Shown: positions 1-7,025 of the stretch, one piece after another
Position numbering within the stretch: position 1 is the stretch's first letter
Layout of the letters: each line of letters opens with the position of its first letter
From: JAGUXG01 sp043798435
Lineage (GTDB): Bacteria > UBA9089 > UBA9088 > JAGUXG01
Direction of reading: 5' to 3'
NCBI GenBank assembly: GCA_043798435.1
Contig: JAZDOR010000233.1
Span: 1 to 14,760, forward strand
Length of the DNA: 14,760 bases
Notes under the pieces: model-generated
What the model was told of the DNA's origin: nothing
Databases searched by the model: none
The model's input: only the letters and a program-made list of their open reading frames with translations
Translations under genes and position numbers: made by a program

Positions 1-24
1 TTTTTGTTTTGTGTGTTTTAATAT

Positions 25-845
25 GTGTTCCCCACAAGCGTGGGGATTAACCGAGAAGTTGATATTATTAAAATTAAATAAGGTGTGTTCCACACAAGCG
101 TGGGGATGAACCGTCTCTCTTCACCTTGAACTTTGCCACGACGCTGTGTTCCCCACAAGCGTGGGGATGAACCGCGAGAACTACATACCTATATAGCCTC
201 TGCAATGTGTTCCCCACAAGCGTGGGGATGAACCGATTGTGTAGAGAAAAATGGGGCAAACCTTAATGTGTTCCCCACAAGCGTGGGGATGAACCGGGTT
301 ATTCACAACTAAAGACTCGCTCTAACAAGTGTTCCCCACAAGCGTGGGGATGAACCGAGTATAACCAATGGGACGATGACTATAAGAGAGTGTTCCCCAC
401 AAGCGTGGGGATGAACCGGAGCTACAATCTTCCAACCCCCCACCTCGTTTGTGTTCCCCACAAGCGTGGGGATGAACCGTCTATGTTTGCCGTGGCTTTG
501 CCTGTTTCAAGGTGTTCCCCACAAGCGTGGGGATGAACCGTAACATCGCAGACCTGCCCTGTGCCTGTGGGAGTGTTCCCCACAAGCGTGGGGATGAACC
601 GCTGAGACATTGGTGAAGTTTTTGCAATCCAAAGTGTTCCCCACAAGCGTGGGGATGAACCGTTCTCAATGTGCAGGTTACCAAAAGCTCAATAGTGTTC
701 CCCACAAGCGTGGGGATGAACCGATATAGACGGAGGAGTGACCAAGCGCCCGAGCGTGTTCCCCACAAGCGTGGGGATGAACCGGTAGAAGCGATGGTTA
801 AAGATGCCTTATCAAAGTGTTCCCCACAAGCGTGGGGATGAACCG
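25..845 (+). CRISPR. Type I-E-like CRISPR array, 14 repeats / 13 spacers
   Basis: Fourteen 29-bp repeats start at 25, 85, 146, 207, 268, 329, 390, 451, 512, 573, 634, 695, 756 and 817. The repeat is GTGTT, stem CCCCAC, loop AAGC, stem GTGGGG, then the 8-nt tail ATGAACCG. This layout matches the E. coli type I-E repeat, where Cas6e cuts below the hairpin and leaves an 8-nt 5' handle. By that rule the plus strand is the crRNA strand and the leader should lie to the left. Twelve spacers are 32 nt; the first (54-84) is 31 nt and very AT-rich. Repeats 1 (G to T at 48, in the handle) and 2 (C to A at 92, in the stem) are degenerate; the rest are identical. No cas genes are visible. The 24 nt before the first repeat are T-rich and could be the end of a leader or part of another spacer. 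Confidence 0.97.
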
Positions 846-987
846 CACCTGTTAAAACATAGCACCCGTCCTTCGGGGCGGTAGTATGAGAGACAGTAAC
901 CTATTTTCTTGCATTATAAATGGTAACTGTCCTATTATTATTATTCTCAAGGATATGTTAACCACCCATATTATAGGAACAATGGTT
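846..987. other. CRISPR-downstream spacer region with two hairpins
   Basis: No gene is seen here. At 866-881 a 6-bp stem (CCGTCC/GGGCGG) closes on a TTCG tetraloop, a very stable RNA hairpin 20 nt past the last repeat; it has no following T-run. A second, imperfect inverted repeat pairs 892-901 with 922-931 (gacagtaacc / ggtaactgtc, one mismatch) and is followed by a TATTATTATT stretch. Either could end or stabilise the array transcript. This role is inferred from position only. Confidence 0.45.
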
Positions 988-1196
988 GTAAGCGTTCAGG
1001 TGTCAGCTATCAGCCGTCAGCAAAGACCATAAAATCAAGACAAATGAATAGTAAGCCATCAGTTGTCAGTCATCAGCCATCAGCAAAAGACCGTAAAATC
1101 AAGACAAATAAGCTGACTGCTGATAGCTGACAGCTCTTTTATAGCAGTAATGCCTTGTAAGAACTGAAAGCTGACTGCTGATAGCTGAACGCTTAC
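988..1196. mobile_element. IS66-like MITE, copy 1, with 8-bp target duplication
   Basis: A 209-bp element bounded by perfect 12-bp inverted termini GTAAGCGTTCAG (988-999) and CTGAACGCTTAC (1185-1196). The direct repeat caatggtt flanks it on both sides (980-987 and 1197-1204), as expected of an 8-bp target-site duplication. The interior has no ORF. It carries an internal imperfect direct duplication of a 'tcagc..atcagcc.tcagc' plus 'aaaatcaagacaaa' unit (about 1002-1047 and 1066-1111), and two copies of 'agctgactgctgatagctga' (1112 and 1169) in the opposite sense, so it can fold extensively. Termini starting GTAAGCG and 8-bp duplications are the known hallmarks of the IS66 family. It ends 43 nt before the ABC gene start. 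Confidence 0.85.
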
Positions 1197-1239
1197 CAAT
1201 GGTTATAGGCATTCTCTTTGGAGAACAACTTTCAAGAAT

Positions 1240-2178
1240 ATGTTAGACAAAAAACCATCAATCTTAGAGGTTATAAACCTATTTAAGCATTTTGAGAAGC
1301 AAGGTGGCTTCTTCTCCAAAAAAAGCACAATTGCAGCTGTTCGTGGAGTGAGCTTTGAGATGGCTCAAGGCGAAACACTTGGGCTTGTTGGAGAGAGCGG
1401 CTCTGGAAAATCAACTATTGCCAGAGCGATATTAAGGCTTATTCCAAAGGATGGGGGAGAGGTCTTCTTTTTTGGAAGGTCTATCTTTGCCTTGAAAGGG
1501 AAAGAGCTTGCCAGGGTTAGAAGGGATATCCAGATAATTTTTCAAAGTCCAGACGCATCTCTGAATCCGAGAAAGACTATCTACTCTATCCTCAAAGACC
1601 CACTTATTATTCAAAAAATACGGGATGAAGGGAGGATAAAAGAGGTGCTGAGGCTTGTCGGTCTTTCTGGAAGGGACCTATCCTCATTTCCGCATCAGTT
1701 CTCGCTTGGGCAGAAGCAGAGGATTGCTATTGCCAGAAGCTTAGTCTCCTTCCCAAAGTTCCTGGTGGCAGATGAGCCTGTTTCTTCTCTCGACATATCC
1801 ATCTCAGCCTCAATAATCAACCTCTTGTCAGAGCTGAAAGAAAGGATGGGGCTCTCTATGTTGTTTATCTCCCATGACCTTAGAATGGTTGAATATATAG
1901 CCGATAGGGTTGCGGTTATTTATTCTGGAAAGATTGTAGAGATTGGGGAAAAAAGAGAGGTTTTTGACAATCCACGACATCCATACACAAGGCTTCTTAT
2001 AGACTCTATACCTGCCAATCATCCAGAGGGGTTTTCTATCCCTCAAGCATCTGAAAGCTCAATCTCTTCAGGGTGCAGATTTGCCGAAAGATGCCCGGAG
2101 AAAAAACCAATATGCAAAGAGATGGAGCCTGAAATGACTGAGATATCTTCTTCGCACTCTATCTTGTGTCATAATTAG
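1240..2178 (+). CDS. ABC transporter ATP-binding protein, oligopeptide/dipeptide (OppF/DppF) type
   Basis: A 312-residue cytoplasmic ATPase that would energise a peptide or related importer. Visible motifs in order: Walker A GESGSGKST at 51-59, Q-loop Gln102 followed by SPDASLNPR, signature FSLGQKQR at 154-161 (Leu replaces the first Gly of the usual SGGQ), Walker B FLVADEPVSSLD with Asp178/Glu179, and switch His212. The last 50 residues form the oligo_HPY-type tail typical of OppD/OppF, with cysteines in GCRFAERCPEKKPIC. The length is normal for OppF/DppF. No OppD partner, permease or binding protein is present, so it is an orphan here or the 3' remnant of an operon disrupted upstream. The ATG has only a weak, distant purine stretch (gga near 1220). 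The stop TAG shares its final G with the first base of the next repeat element, so the present C-terminal end may be insertion-defined. Confidence 0.93.
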   Translation: MLDKKPSILEVINLFKHFEKQGGFFSKKSTIAAVRGVSFEMAQGETLGLVGESGSGKSTIARAILRLIPKDGGEVFFFGRSIFALKGKELARVRRDIQIIFQSPDASLNPRKTIYSILKDPLIIQKIRDEGRIKEVLRLVGLSGRDLSSFPHQFSLGQKQRIAIARSLVSFPKFLVADEPVSSLDISISASIINLLSELKERMGLSMLFISHDLRMVEYIADRVAVIYSGKIVEIGEKREVFDNPRHPYTRLLIDSIPANHPEGFSIPQASESSISSGCRFAERCPEKKPICKEMEPEMTEISSSHSILCHN

Positions 2179-2477
2179 TAAGCGTTCAGGTATCAGCAGT
2201 CAGGTAAAAACAAGAAAATCAGTAACCGTTTAGGTAGTGTAAGAAAAGGGGATGTGGAGATTATGGAAGGGGATAGGGGGATAATAATATAATAATATTT
2301 CTATCTCCCTATCCCCTATATCTCCTTATCCCCCTTCTTACACTCTTTGATGAATAGGCTGAACGCTTACGAAAATCAAGGCATAATAGTAAATATCATA
2401 TGCTACCTGCTAATGTCTATATACTGGTTTAACCTTCTTAAAATCTGATACCTGAATCCTGACACCTCAGCGATTAC
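2178..2477. mobile_element. Older IS66-like MITE interrupted by a nested copy
   Basis: The left end GTAAGCGTTCAGG (2178-2190) runs into 'tatcagcagtcagg', similar to copy 1, and is broken at 2222 by a second element. The sequence resumes at 2379 and reaches 'tgatacctgaatcctgacacc' and a degenerate right end cctcagcgattac (2465-2477), which matches the expected CCTGAACGCTTAC at 10 of 13 positions. No flanking target duplication is recognisable, consistent with age. The rest of the gap to the next gene (2478-2520) shows nothing convincing except a purine stretch agagg at 2501-2505. Confidence 0.6.
2222..2370. mobile_element. IS66-like MITE, copy 2, nested, with 8-bp target duplication
   Basis: A 149-bp element from gtaaccgtttagg (2222) to ctgaacgcttac (ends 2370). 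It is flanked by the perfect 8-bp direct repeat gaaaatca at 2214-2221 and 2371-2378. It is largely palindromic: 'agtgtaagaaaagggg' on the left pairs with 'cccccttcttacact' on the right around an A/T-rich centre. Its right 52 bp are an exact reverse complement of the first 52 bp of the copy at 9401. It contains no ORF. Confidence 0.88.
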
Positions 2478-2520
2478 AAAAAGATTGACAAGATTAGCGA
2501 AGAGGCTTAATATCTGATTG

Positions 2521-5346
2521 ATGAAGATGCGGGTTTTTTTCAATAGCCTATCGGTTCTTGTTATTTTTTGCCTCACCTTGTGCCTTGCTCATTTTGAAGG
2601 CTATCTTCCGCTGTTCTCTGCCAGCTACTGGACATTAGGGATTACAGCTACCTCAGGGTTATTTTTAGCCCGACACCTTCCAGTAAGCAGATTTCTCCTG
2701 CTGATTCTTTTTGGGGCATTGACTGGCATTGGCACAGAAGAGACAGGGGTTTATTCTGGTCTCTGGAGCTATTCGCAGTCAACCTATCTCTTTGCCATAG
2801 CCTTCTATAGCCTGAGCCCCTTAGCCTCCTATAGCCTTCTTCTTGTCATCCATCACTTCCTCTCAAAGGTTTTGCCCCTTCGAAGCTCAAGGTGGCCAAG
2901 CAGAATCCTTGTTCTCATTATCTTTTCTGCCATTGGAGCAGACCTTTCGGGATACGCTAACCTTCCTTTTGTTCTCTGGGCTTACTACGGCTTGCTCTTC
3001 TTTATCGCCATCTCTGGAATGTATTATGCTAAGTTCAGCCTGAGCCTATCTGCCATCTTAGCTGGTGCAATTGTAGGTATGATAGGTCAGTATGCCGGAG
3101 GACCGCTTGACAAACTCTGGATATTCTCTGAGACACCCAGCTTTGTTCCTGCCTTTCTTGTCCTTGGTGTTTGGCCTCTGGAATTTCTCTCTCAGTTTTC
3201 TCTATCAGGCATTCTTTCCGACATTCTCAGAAAGGCTCATTCTATTTCAGATATCCATCTCTTTGCCAAAAGGAGTCTGAATAAATTGGCAAGTCCGACA
3301 CCAGAGGTAGGTCAATACTACACCCTCATATTCTCTGTAGCCGCTGTAGCTTTAGCCATTTTTTCTTCAGGCTCACCAAGCTTCTGCCTTATCTTCTTTC
3401 CGACAATGATTTTAGCCCTGTTTATCTCCTCTTATTTAGCGACATATCGCCTCTTCTGGTTACTTGTTGGAGGAAGCCTGATATTCGGTAGCCTGCAAGC
3501 CGCAGGAGGAAAAGCAGGGCTTCTGCTCTCTGAGTGCCAATCCTTCTTATTCCCCTTCTTTGGCATCTTCTCTCTTTGTATCTATGGTCTTTACCATTAT
3601 CTGTCAAAACCTCTGCCTCCCTTTTATGAAAGGACAGGCTTTCAAAGACTACCCCTTATTGCCGCCTGCTTTGCTGTTTTTATTTTAATAGCTGCGGGCT
3701 TATTCTTTCCTCAGGGAGGGTATGGGCTTATTCTCTTTTTGGTTGTTTTAGCTCTGGTGCATCTTATCTGGTTTTTGTCTAAAAAGATTCCAGGCTCATA
3801 CCTTATTGTTCTCTTTCTTTCATCAGCGATATGTTTTTCTGTTATTCATAATCTTTGCTTATGGGATTTCAGGGACAGGGGTTCTTTCTTCTTCTTCCTA
3901 TCTCTTCAATCTATCCTGTTCATCTTTCTCTTTGCCAGCTCTGCCTATCTATCCTCCCAACCCCTGATTATGAAGAGGCTTCCTGCTCCAAAATATAGGG
4001 GCAGGAGGGTGATAGAATTTATCCCAAAGAAGAATATAAGTTCTTCAATCGTTGCCTGTGCCCAGGGCGAAGGTTCATCTGAGATACTCTTATCAAAAGC
4101 CATTGAGCTTTTGGGTGGCATGAGCAAATTTGTCAAGCCTGGCCAGACTGTATTTATCAAGCCAAACATTATGATGCAGGTCTATGACCCATATACTACC
4201 TCACCTGAATCTGTAAGATGCCTGGCTAAATTATGCCTTGAGGCAGGGGCTACAAAGGTAATCATCGGAGAGACCTCCATCTCTGACATCTCTGCCTGTG
4301 AATCGCTGAGGTTTACAGGTCTTGCTGAATATTGGGAATCCCTTGACTCAAGGGTTAGGGTGGTCTGTTTGGATGAGGATGAGTTTGTGCAGGTTGAGCT
4401 GAAAACACCGCTCAATAATCCGGTCATTGACAGGATACAGCACCTTCCCAAACTACTCTTAGACAGCGATCTCTATATCAACATATCTAAGATGAAGACC
4501 CATGTAATCACTGATGTCACCCTTTGTATCAAGAATTCCCTTGGTCTCCATCCAGACAAAGGCAAGGCAAAACACCACGGTGAAATAGAACAAAAGTTAG
4601 TTGATATTGTCAAGGCAAGGCCCCCAGACCTATCCATTGTTGAAGGCTTCTATGCCTTAGAGGCAAATGGGCCCTGGTGTGGAAAGAGGGTAGATGCTAA
4701 GACCGTTGTAGCCAGTGCAGATATTGTGGCTGCTGATGCTGTTGCCTCTTATGTTATGGGTAGAGAACCCTTAGAGATTAAGACAACAAGGCTGGCTAAT
4801 GATCAGGGGCTGGGAAATGCAAGGGATCCTATAATTGAGACAGGAGGGGCACCCCTTAAGAGATACAACTTCCTTCCACCATCAATCAATGATGAGAAGT
4901 TGGCCGAGAATGTTGGCAAGATACGGAGGGAGCATCCGACAAGATGGAAAGAGGCGGAGTTTCCATATCTTGTGGGAAGAATAAGGCTTGTAGCTGATGA
5001 GGAAGACAGGGACAGCTTAACCCTCCTGATGATGGTTCTATCGTTTATGGAGCCTGTCCTTGCCCCAACCTTTGTGGGAGAGCTTCTGCCTATGACCGAC
5101 TATGCCATTGTCTATGGACCATTAAAATACCCATTAGAGGCTGATGGTGCTATTCTTTTTGGCGACAGAGCCATAGCCTCTGAACACCTTGTCTTTGCTC
5201 CAAGGATACTCTATATGCCCGGTGTGAATGGTGGTGCACCGAACCAATTGATGAAGACATTTGAAGAGCTTTCCCAGCAGATAGACCTTGACCTGGTCCG
5301 ATTCCTGCTCTCCTCTATCTTGCAATCACGAGGGGATTACTGGTAA
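2521..5346 (+). CDS. Multi-pass membrane protein fused to a C-terminal DUF362 domain
   Basis: About 941 residues. The first ~490 are strongly hydrophobic with roughly a dozen predicted membrane helices and few charged loops. I do not recognise this half; its GTEETGVYSGLWSY-like loop recalls polytopic membrane enzymes but supports no assignment. From about residue 505 the protein is soluble and matches DUF362: VKPGQTVFIKPNIM, TTSPESVRCLAKLCLEAGA with KVIIGETS, then SKMKTHVITDVTLCIKNSLG near 658-677 and LSIVEGFYALEANGP, VASADIVAADAVASYVMG. The tail of about 130 residues after DUF362 is unassigned. Stand-alone DUF362 proteins often carry iron-sulfur clusters, but no CxxCxxC motif is visible here. 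An upstream TTG at 2518 keeps the frame; ATG at 2521 or 2527 is more likely, with agagg at 2501-2505 as the only candidate ribosome site. It stands alone between repeat-filled gaps. Function is unknown. Confidence 0.85.
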   Translation: MKMRVFFNSLSVLVIFCLTLCLAHFEGYLPLFSASYWTLGITATSGLFLARHLPVSRFLLLILFGALTGIGTEETGVYSGLWSYSQSTYLFAIAFYSLSPLASYSLLLVIHHFLSKVLPLRSSRWPSRILVLIIFSAIGADLSGYANLPFVLWAYYGLLFFIAISGMYYAKFSLSLSAILAGAIVGMIGQYAGGPLDKLWIFSETPSFVPAFLVLGVWPLEFLSQFSLSGILSDILRKAHSISDIHLFAKRSLNKLASPTPEVGQYYTLIFSVAAVALAIFSSGSPSFCLIFFPTMILALFISSYLATYRLFWLLVGGSLIFGSLQAAGGKAGLLLSECQSFLFPFFGIFSLCIYGLYHYLSKPLPPFYERTGFQRLPLIAACFAVFILIAAGLFFPQGGYGLILFLVVLALVHLIWFLSKKIPGSYLIVLFLSSAICFSVIHNLCLWDFRDRGSFFFFLSLQSILFIFLFASSAYLSSQPLIMKRLPAPKYRGRRVIEFIPKKNISSSIVACAQGEGSSEILLSKAIELLGGMSKFVKPGQTVFIKPNIMMQVYDPYTTSPESVRCLAKLCLEAGATKVIIGETSISDISACESLRFTGLAEYWESLDSRVRVVCLDEDEFVQVELKTPLNNPVIDRIQHLPKLLLDSDLYINISKMKTHVITDVTLCIKNSLGLHPDKGKAKHHGEIEQKLVDIVKARPPDLSIVEGFYALEANGPWCGKRVDAKTVVASADIVAADAVASYVMGREPLEIKTTRLANDQGLGNARDPIIETGGAPLKRYNFLPPSINDEKLAENVGKIRREHPTRWKEAEFPYLVGRIRLVADEEDRDSLTLLMMVLSFMEPVLAPTFVGELLPMTDYAIVYGPLKYPLEADGAILFGDRAIASEHLVFAPRILYMPGVNGGAPNQLMKTFEELSQQIDLDLVRFLLSSILQSRGDYW

Positions 5347-5362
5347 TGGAAGAAAAGAATAT

Positions 5363-5442
5363 AAAAGTTATAAGCCATAAGCTGTAAGCAAATAAACAAT
5401 CCTTATGAGCTTAATCTTTATAGCTTATGACTTACAGCTTTT
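5363..5442. repeat. Palindromic intergenic repeat ('ataagctgtaag' family)
   Basis: The left arm (aaaagttataagccataa, from 5363) and the reverse complement of the right arm (aaaagctgtaagtcataa, ending 5442) agree at most positions, giving a long imperfect hairpin of about 80 nt. It lies 16 nt after the DUF362 gene and could fold as a transcript-end structure. It belongs to a repeat family different from the GTAAGCG elements, and I found no target duplication. A partial relative (agcttacagcttc) occurs near 13830. Confidence 0.65.
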
Positions 5443-5515
5443 CATTTCTCCAAAGTCTCTGTGGTGAATCTCTTCTTCAGATTGCTAAAGTGTTACCCTA
5501 TTTTGTCTCCCATTT

Positions 5516-5868
5516 GGAAGAAAAAACTTAAAAGAAGTCAACATAGAACAATATGGCATTCCTCAAAGCCCATCTTGATAGACATAGTATCTATAAGTCA
5601 AATGCAAAGCTCACAGTAAAAGTTTATAAAGAAAGTTAGAAAGTAAAAAGTTTGTAAAGTAAGACCGCAATAAAACTTTATAAACTTTATGAACTTTATG
5701 AACTTCATAAAAGAAGGAGCAAATAGGTTCTTAGAAAGATATTTGCCCGGCTACAACGAAAGGTTTGGTAAACAGCCAGTAAATATGGCTAATATCCATA
5801 GAAAGATACCAGTAGGAATAAACCTTGATAGTATACTCTCCATACAGAACATTTTCATTTTGCTGTAA
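5516..5868 (+). pseudogene. Decayed DDE (rve-type) transposase, frameshifted and split by a palindromic repeat
   Basis: This gap holds transposase remnants in pieces. Frame 5516-5575 reads LKEVNIEQYGIPQSP. A frame change near 5571 continues with LDRHSIYKSNAK (to about 5613). This matches the second catalytic-Asp region (YGIP.SLY.DRHS.YKS) of integrase-core transposases of the ISNCY/IS1202-like type. After a repeat, 5704-5868 reads KEGANRFLERYLPGYNERF then NIHRKIPVGINLDSI, the region near that family's C terminus, and ends at TAA 5866-5868. The middle part with the catalytic Glu is missing. The family assignment rests on recalled motifs. 5446-5515 and 5869-5933 show no gene and may contain worn IS ends. 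Confidence 0.7.
5619..5710. repeat. Palindromic repeat with 9-bp 'ctttatgaa' units inside the dead transposase
   Basis: The left half (aaagtttataaag...agtttgtaaag) is complementary to the right half, which is made of about four near-identical 9-nt units (ctttataaa, ctttatgaa, ctttatgaa, cttcataaa) centred on aagaccgcaat. It sits exactly between the two transposase fragments. It therefore inserted into the IS or replaced its middle. No clear target duplication is visible. Confidence 0.6.
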
Positions 5869-5933
5869 CAAAACAAAAAAATTCCTTGCCATTTTGACTG
5901 TCTTGGTGGTAAATTTAATGTTTGAAAAATTAA

Positions 5934-6419
5934 ATGAACATATTAGACATTATCTTTATAGCCGTCTTACTGATAAGCACTATAATGGGTCTTTTCCGGG
6001 GGGCAACCCGGGAGATATTCTCTCTTGGAGCTGTAGTCTGCGGTGTATTAGGGGCAAGCAGGCTATACCCAAAGTTCACACCCTATGTGACTAAATATAT
6101 ATCAAACCCGGTACTAGCTAATCTTTTGAGCTTCGTTATCATCTTTGTCGTTATAGCTGGAGTCCTTATGCTCATTTCCATCATCCTTTGCAAGATATGG
6201 AAGATATTGCTTCTTGGCTGGGCTGATAGAGTAGGCGGTGCTTTATTTGGATTTATCAGAGGGGTTGTCCTGATTGGCGTCATTTGTGCCTTACTTTCAA
6301 TCTTTCCTTTGGAAAAAACAAAGGAGATGATGAAGAATTCAAATCTCTTGCCGAGCCTTGAACCGGTAAAAGAGGTTCTTTTCTCTTTATTTCCATTTGA
6401 GAAGATATTGCCAAAATGA
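5934..6419 (+). CDS. cvpA: CvpA family membrane protein
   Basis: A 161-residue inner-membrane protein with about four hydrophobic helices (roughly 3-22, 28-45, 62-88 and 100-124). It shows the CvpA hallmarks: a short N-terminal NILDIIF followed by GLFRGATREIFSL (19-31), and WADRVGGALFGFIRGVV in the third quarter. CvpA was named for colicin V production; the family is linked to envelope homeostasis, but its molecular role is not settled. No good ribosome site precedes ATG 5934 (aattaaatg). Its stop overlaps the next gene's start as ATGA (6416-6419), implying translational coupling to the biotin carrier protein. The more usual neighbour mutS2 is absent. Upstream is only transposon debris. Confidence 0.85.
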   Translation: MNILDIIFIAVLLISTIMGLFRGATREIFSLGAVVCGVLGASRLYPKFTPYVTKYISNPVLANLLSFVIIFVVIAGVLMLISIILCKIWKILLLGWADRVGGALFGFIRGVVLIGVICALLSIFPLEKTKEMMKNSNLLPSLEPVKEVLFSLFPFEKILPK

Positions 6420-6832
6420 AGAAAGCAGGTTTTCAGCAGATAGAAGAGGAGATATCCAGCTTTTCTGAGGCTGCAGAGAAGATGGGACTCGTAGAACTCT
6501 CTGTTGGAAAGGGGAAAAGGTTCATCAGGCTTTTGATGGAAGAGAAGGCAGTGGAGCAAGGCGAAAAAGAAAGATGGGCAGGGGATAATTATCAGAAGAT
6601 TCTCTCCCCATTAGAGGGGATATTTTATCGCTCTGCTCGACCAGGGGATCCGTATTATGTAGAGATAGATTCTGAAATTACTCCTGAGGTTACCTTAGCT
6701 TTGATTGAGGCAATGAAGGTCTTTAATGAGATAAAGTCAGAGATTGCAGGAAAGATAGTAGAGATATTACCCGTGAACGGAAAGAATGTCCAGAAAGGTG
6801 ATGTGCTCTTTGTCGTTGAGGTAAATATTTAG
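6416..6832 (+). CDS. accB: Biotin carboxyl carrier protein of acetyl-CoA carboxylase (AccB-like)
   Basis: 138 residues, a little shorter than typical AccB (about 150-160). The C-terminal biotinyl domain (about 60-138) has EAMKVFNEI with the biotin-accepting Lys101, preceded by SPLEGIFYRSARPGDPYYVEI and followed by GKIVEILPVNGKNVQKGDVLFVVE. The N-terminal part (1-50) is the short helical segment plus basic patch usual for AccB. In the acetyl-CoA carboxylase complex the biotin swings between biotin carboxylase and carboxyltransferase for fatty-acid synthesis. No accC follows, although accB-accC is the common order, so this copy is separated from its partner or serves another biotin carboxylase. 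The stop TAG (6830-6832) runs directly into a repeat starting 'gccacagag', so the insertion contributes to the end of the gene. Confidence 0.88.
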   Translation: MKKAGFQQIEEEISSFSEAAEKMGLVELSVGKGKRFIRLLMEEKAVEQGEKERWAGDNYQKILSPLEGIFYRSARPGDPYYVEIDSEITPEVTLALIEAMKVFNEIKSEIAGKIVEILPVNGKNVQKGDVLFVVEVNI

Positions 6833-7003
6833 CCACAGAGCTCACAGAGAGCACAGAGGAATTAGCCACGAATTAACTTTGAGAAATGATTAACCGCAAA
6901 TGAACGCGAATTGACACTAATAATTCATTCGTGTCCATTCGTAATATTCGTGTTTATTCGTGGTTTATTCATCTTTCTCTGTGACCTCGGTGTTCTCTGT
7001 GGC
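6832..7003. repeat. Nested palindromic repeat ('gccacagag' outer, 'cacgaatt' inner)
   Basis: The outer arms gccacagag...cacagagagcac (from 6832) pair with ctctgtgacctcggtgttctctgtggc ends (to 7003). Inside is a second palindrome in which ttagccacgaatt and aaccgcaaatgaacgcgaattgacac pair with gtgtccattcgtaatattcgtgtttattcgtgg. It looks like one repeat inserted in another. It separates accB from the prenyltransferase gene, and a spurious in-frame GTG extension of that gene (from 6960) reads through it. Relatives occur at 9769-9939 and 13737. Confidence 0.8.
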
Positions 7004-7025
7004 AAGATTTATTTTTTTATTTCAA

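Noticed and set aside
74..768. Three minus-strand ORFs of 61, 74 and 95 codons with repeating 'RFIPTLVGNT' and 'VHPHACGEH' phrases
   Set aside because: They are translations of the CRISPR repeats and spacers; the periodic peptide follows the repeat unit and is a well-known annotation artefact.
54..816. Possible self-targeting by CRISPR spacers within the window
   Set aside because: I compared the 13 spacers by eye with the rest of the window and saw no matching protospacer; a genome-wide or phage search could not be run.
846..1239. Cas genes, tracrRNA or other CRISPR accessory next to the array
   Set aside because: The region to the right holds only hairpins and a MITE; no cas-like reading frame is present in the window.
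2472..2510. Short open stretch reading DYKKIDKISEEA before a TAA, looking like a gene C-terminus
   Set aside because: A stop lies 12 nt upstream and its first codons fall in the right end of an old MITE; too short to support as a remnant.
5825..6094. 89-codon plus-strand ORF overlapping the cvpA start
   Set aside because: It reads through the transposase remnant and then out of frame through cvpA; no domain and no plausible start.
6083..6559. 158-codon minus-strand ORF antisense to cvpA/accB
   Set aside because: It is a shadow of two well-supported plus-strand genes and shows no recognisable domain.
6960..7025. GTG-initiated 22-residue extension of the UbiA-family gene
   Set aside because: It is translated from the palindromic repeat; ATG 7026 starts at the family-typical N terminus.
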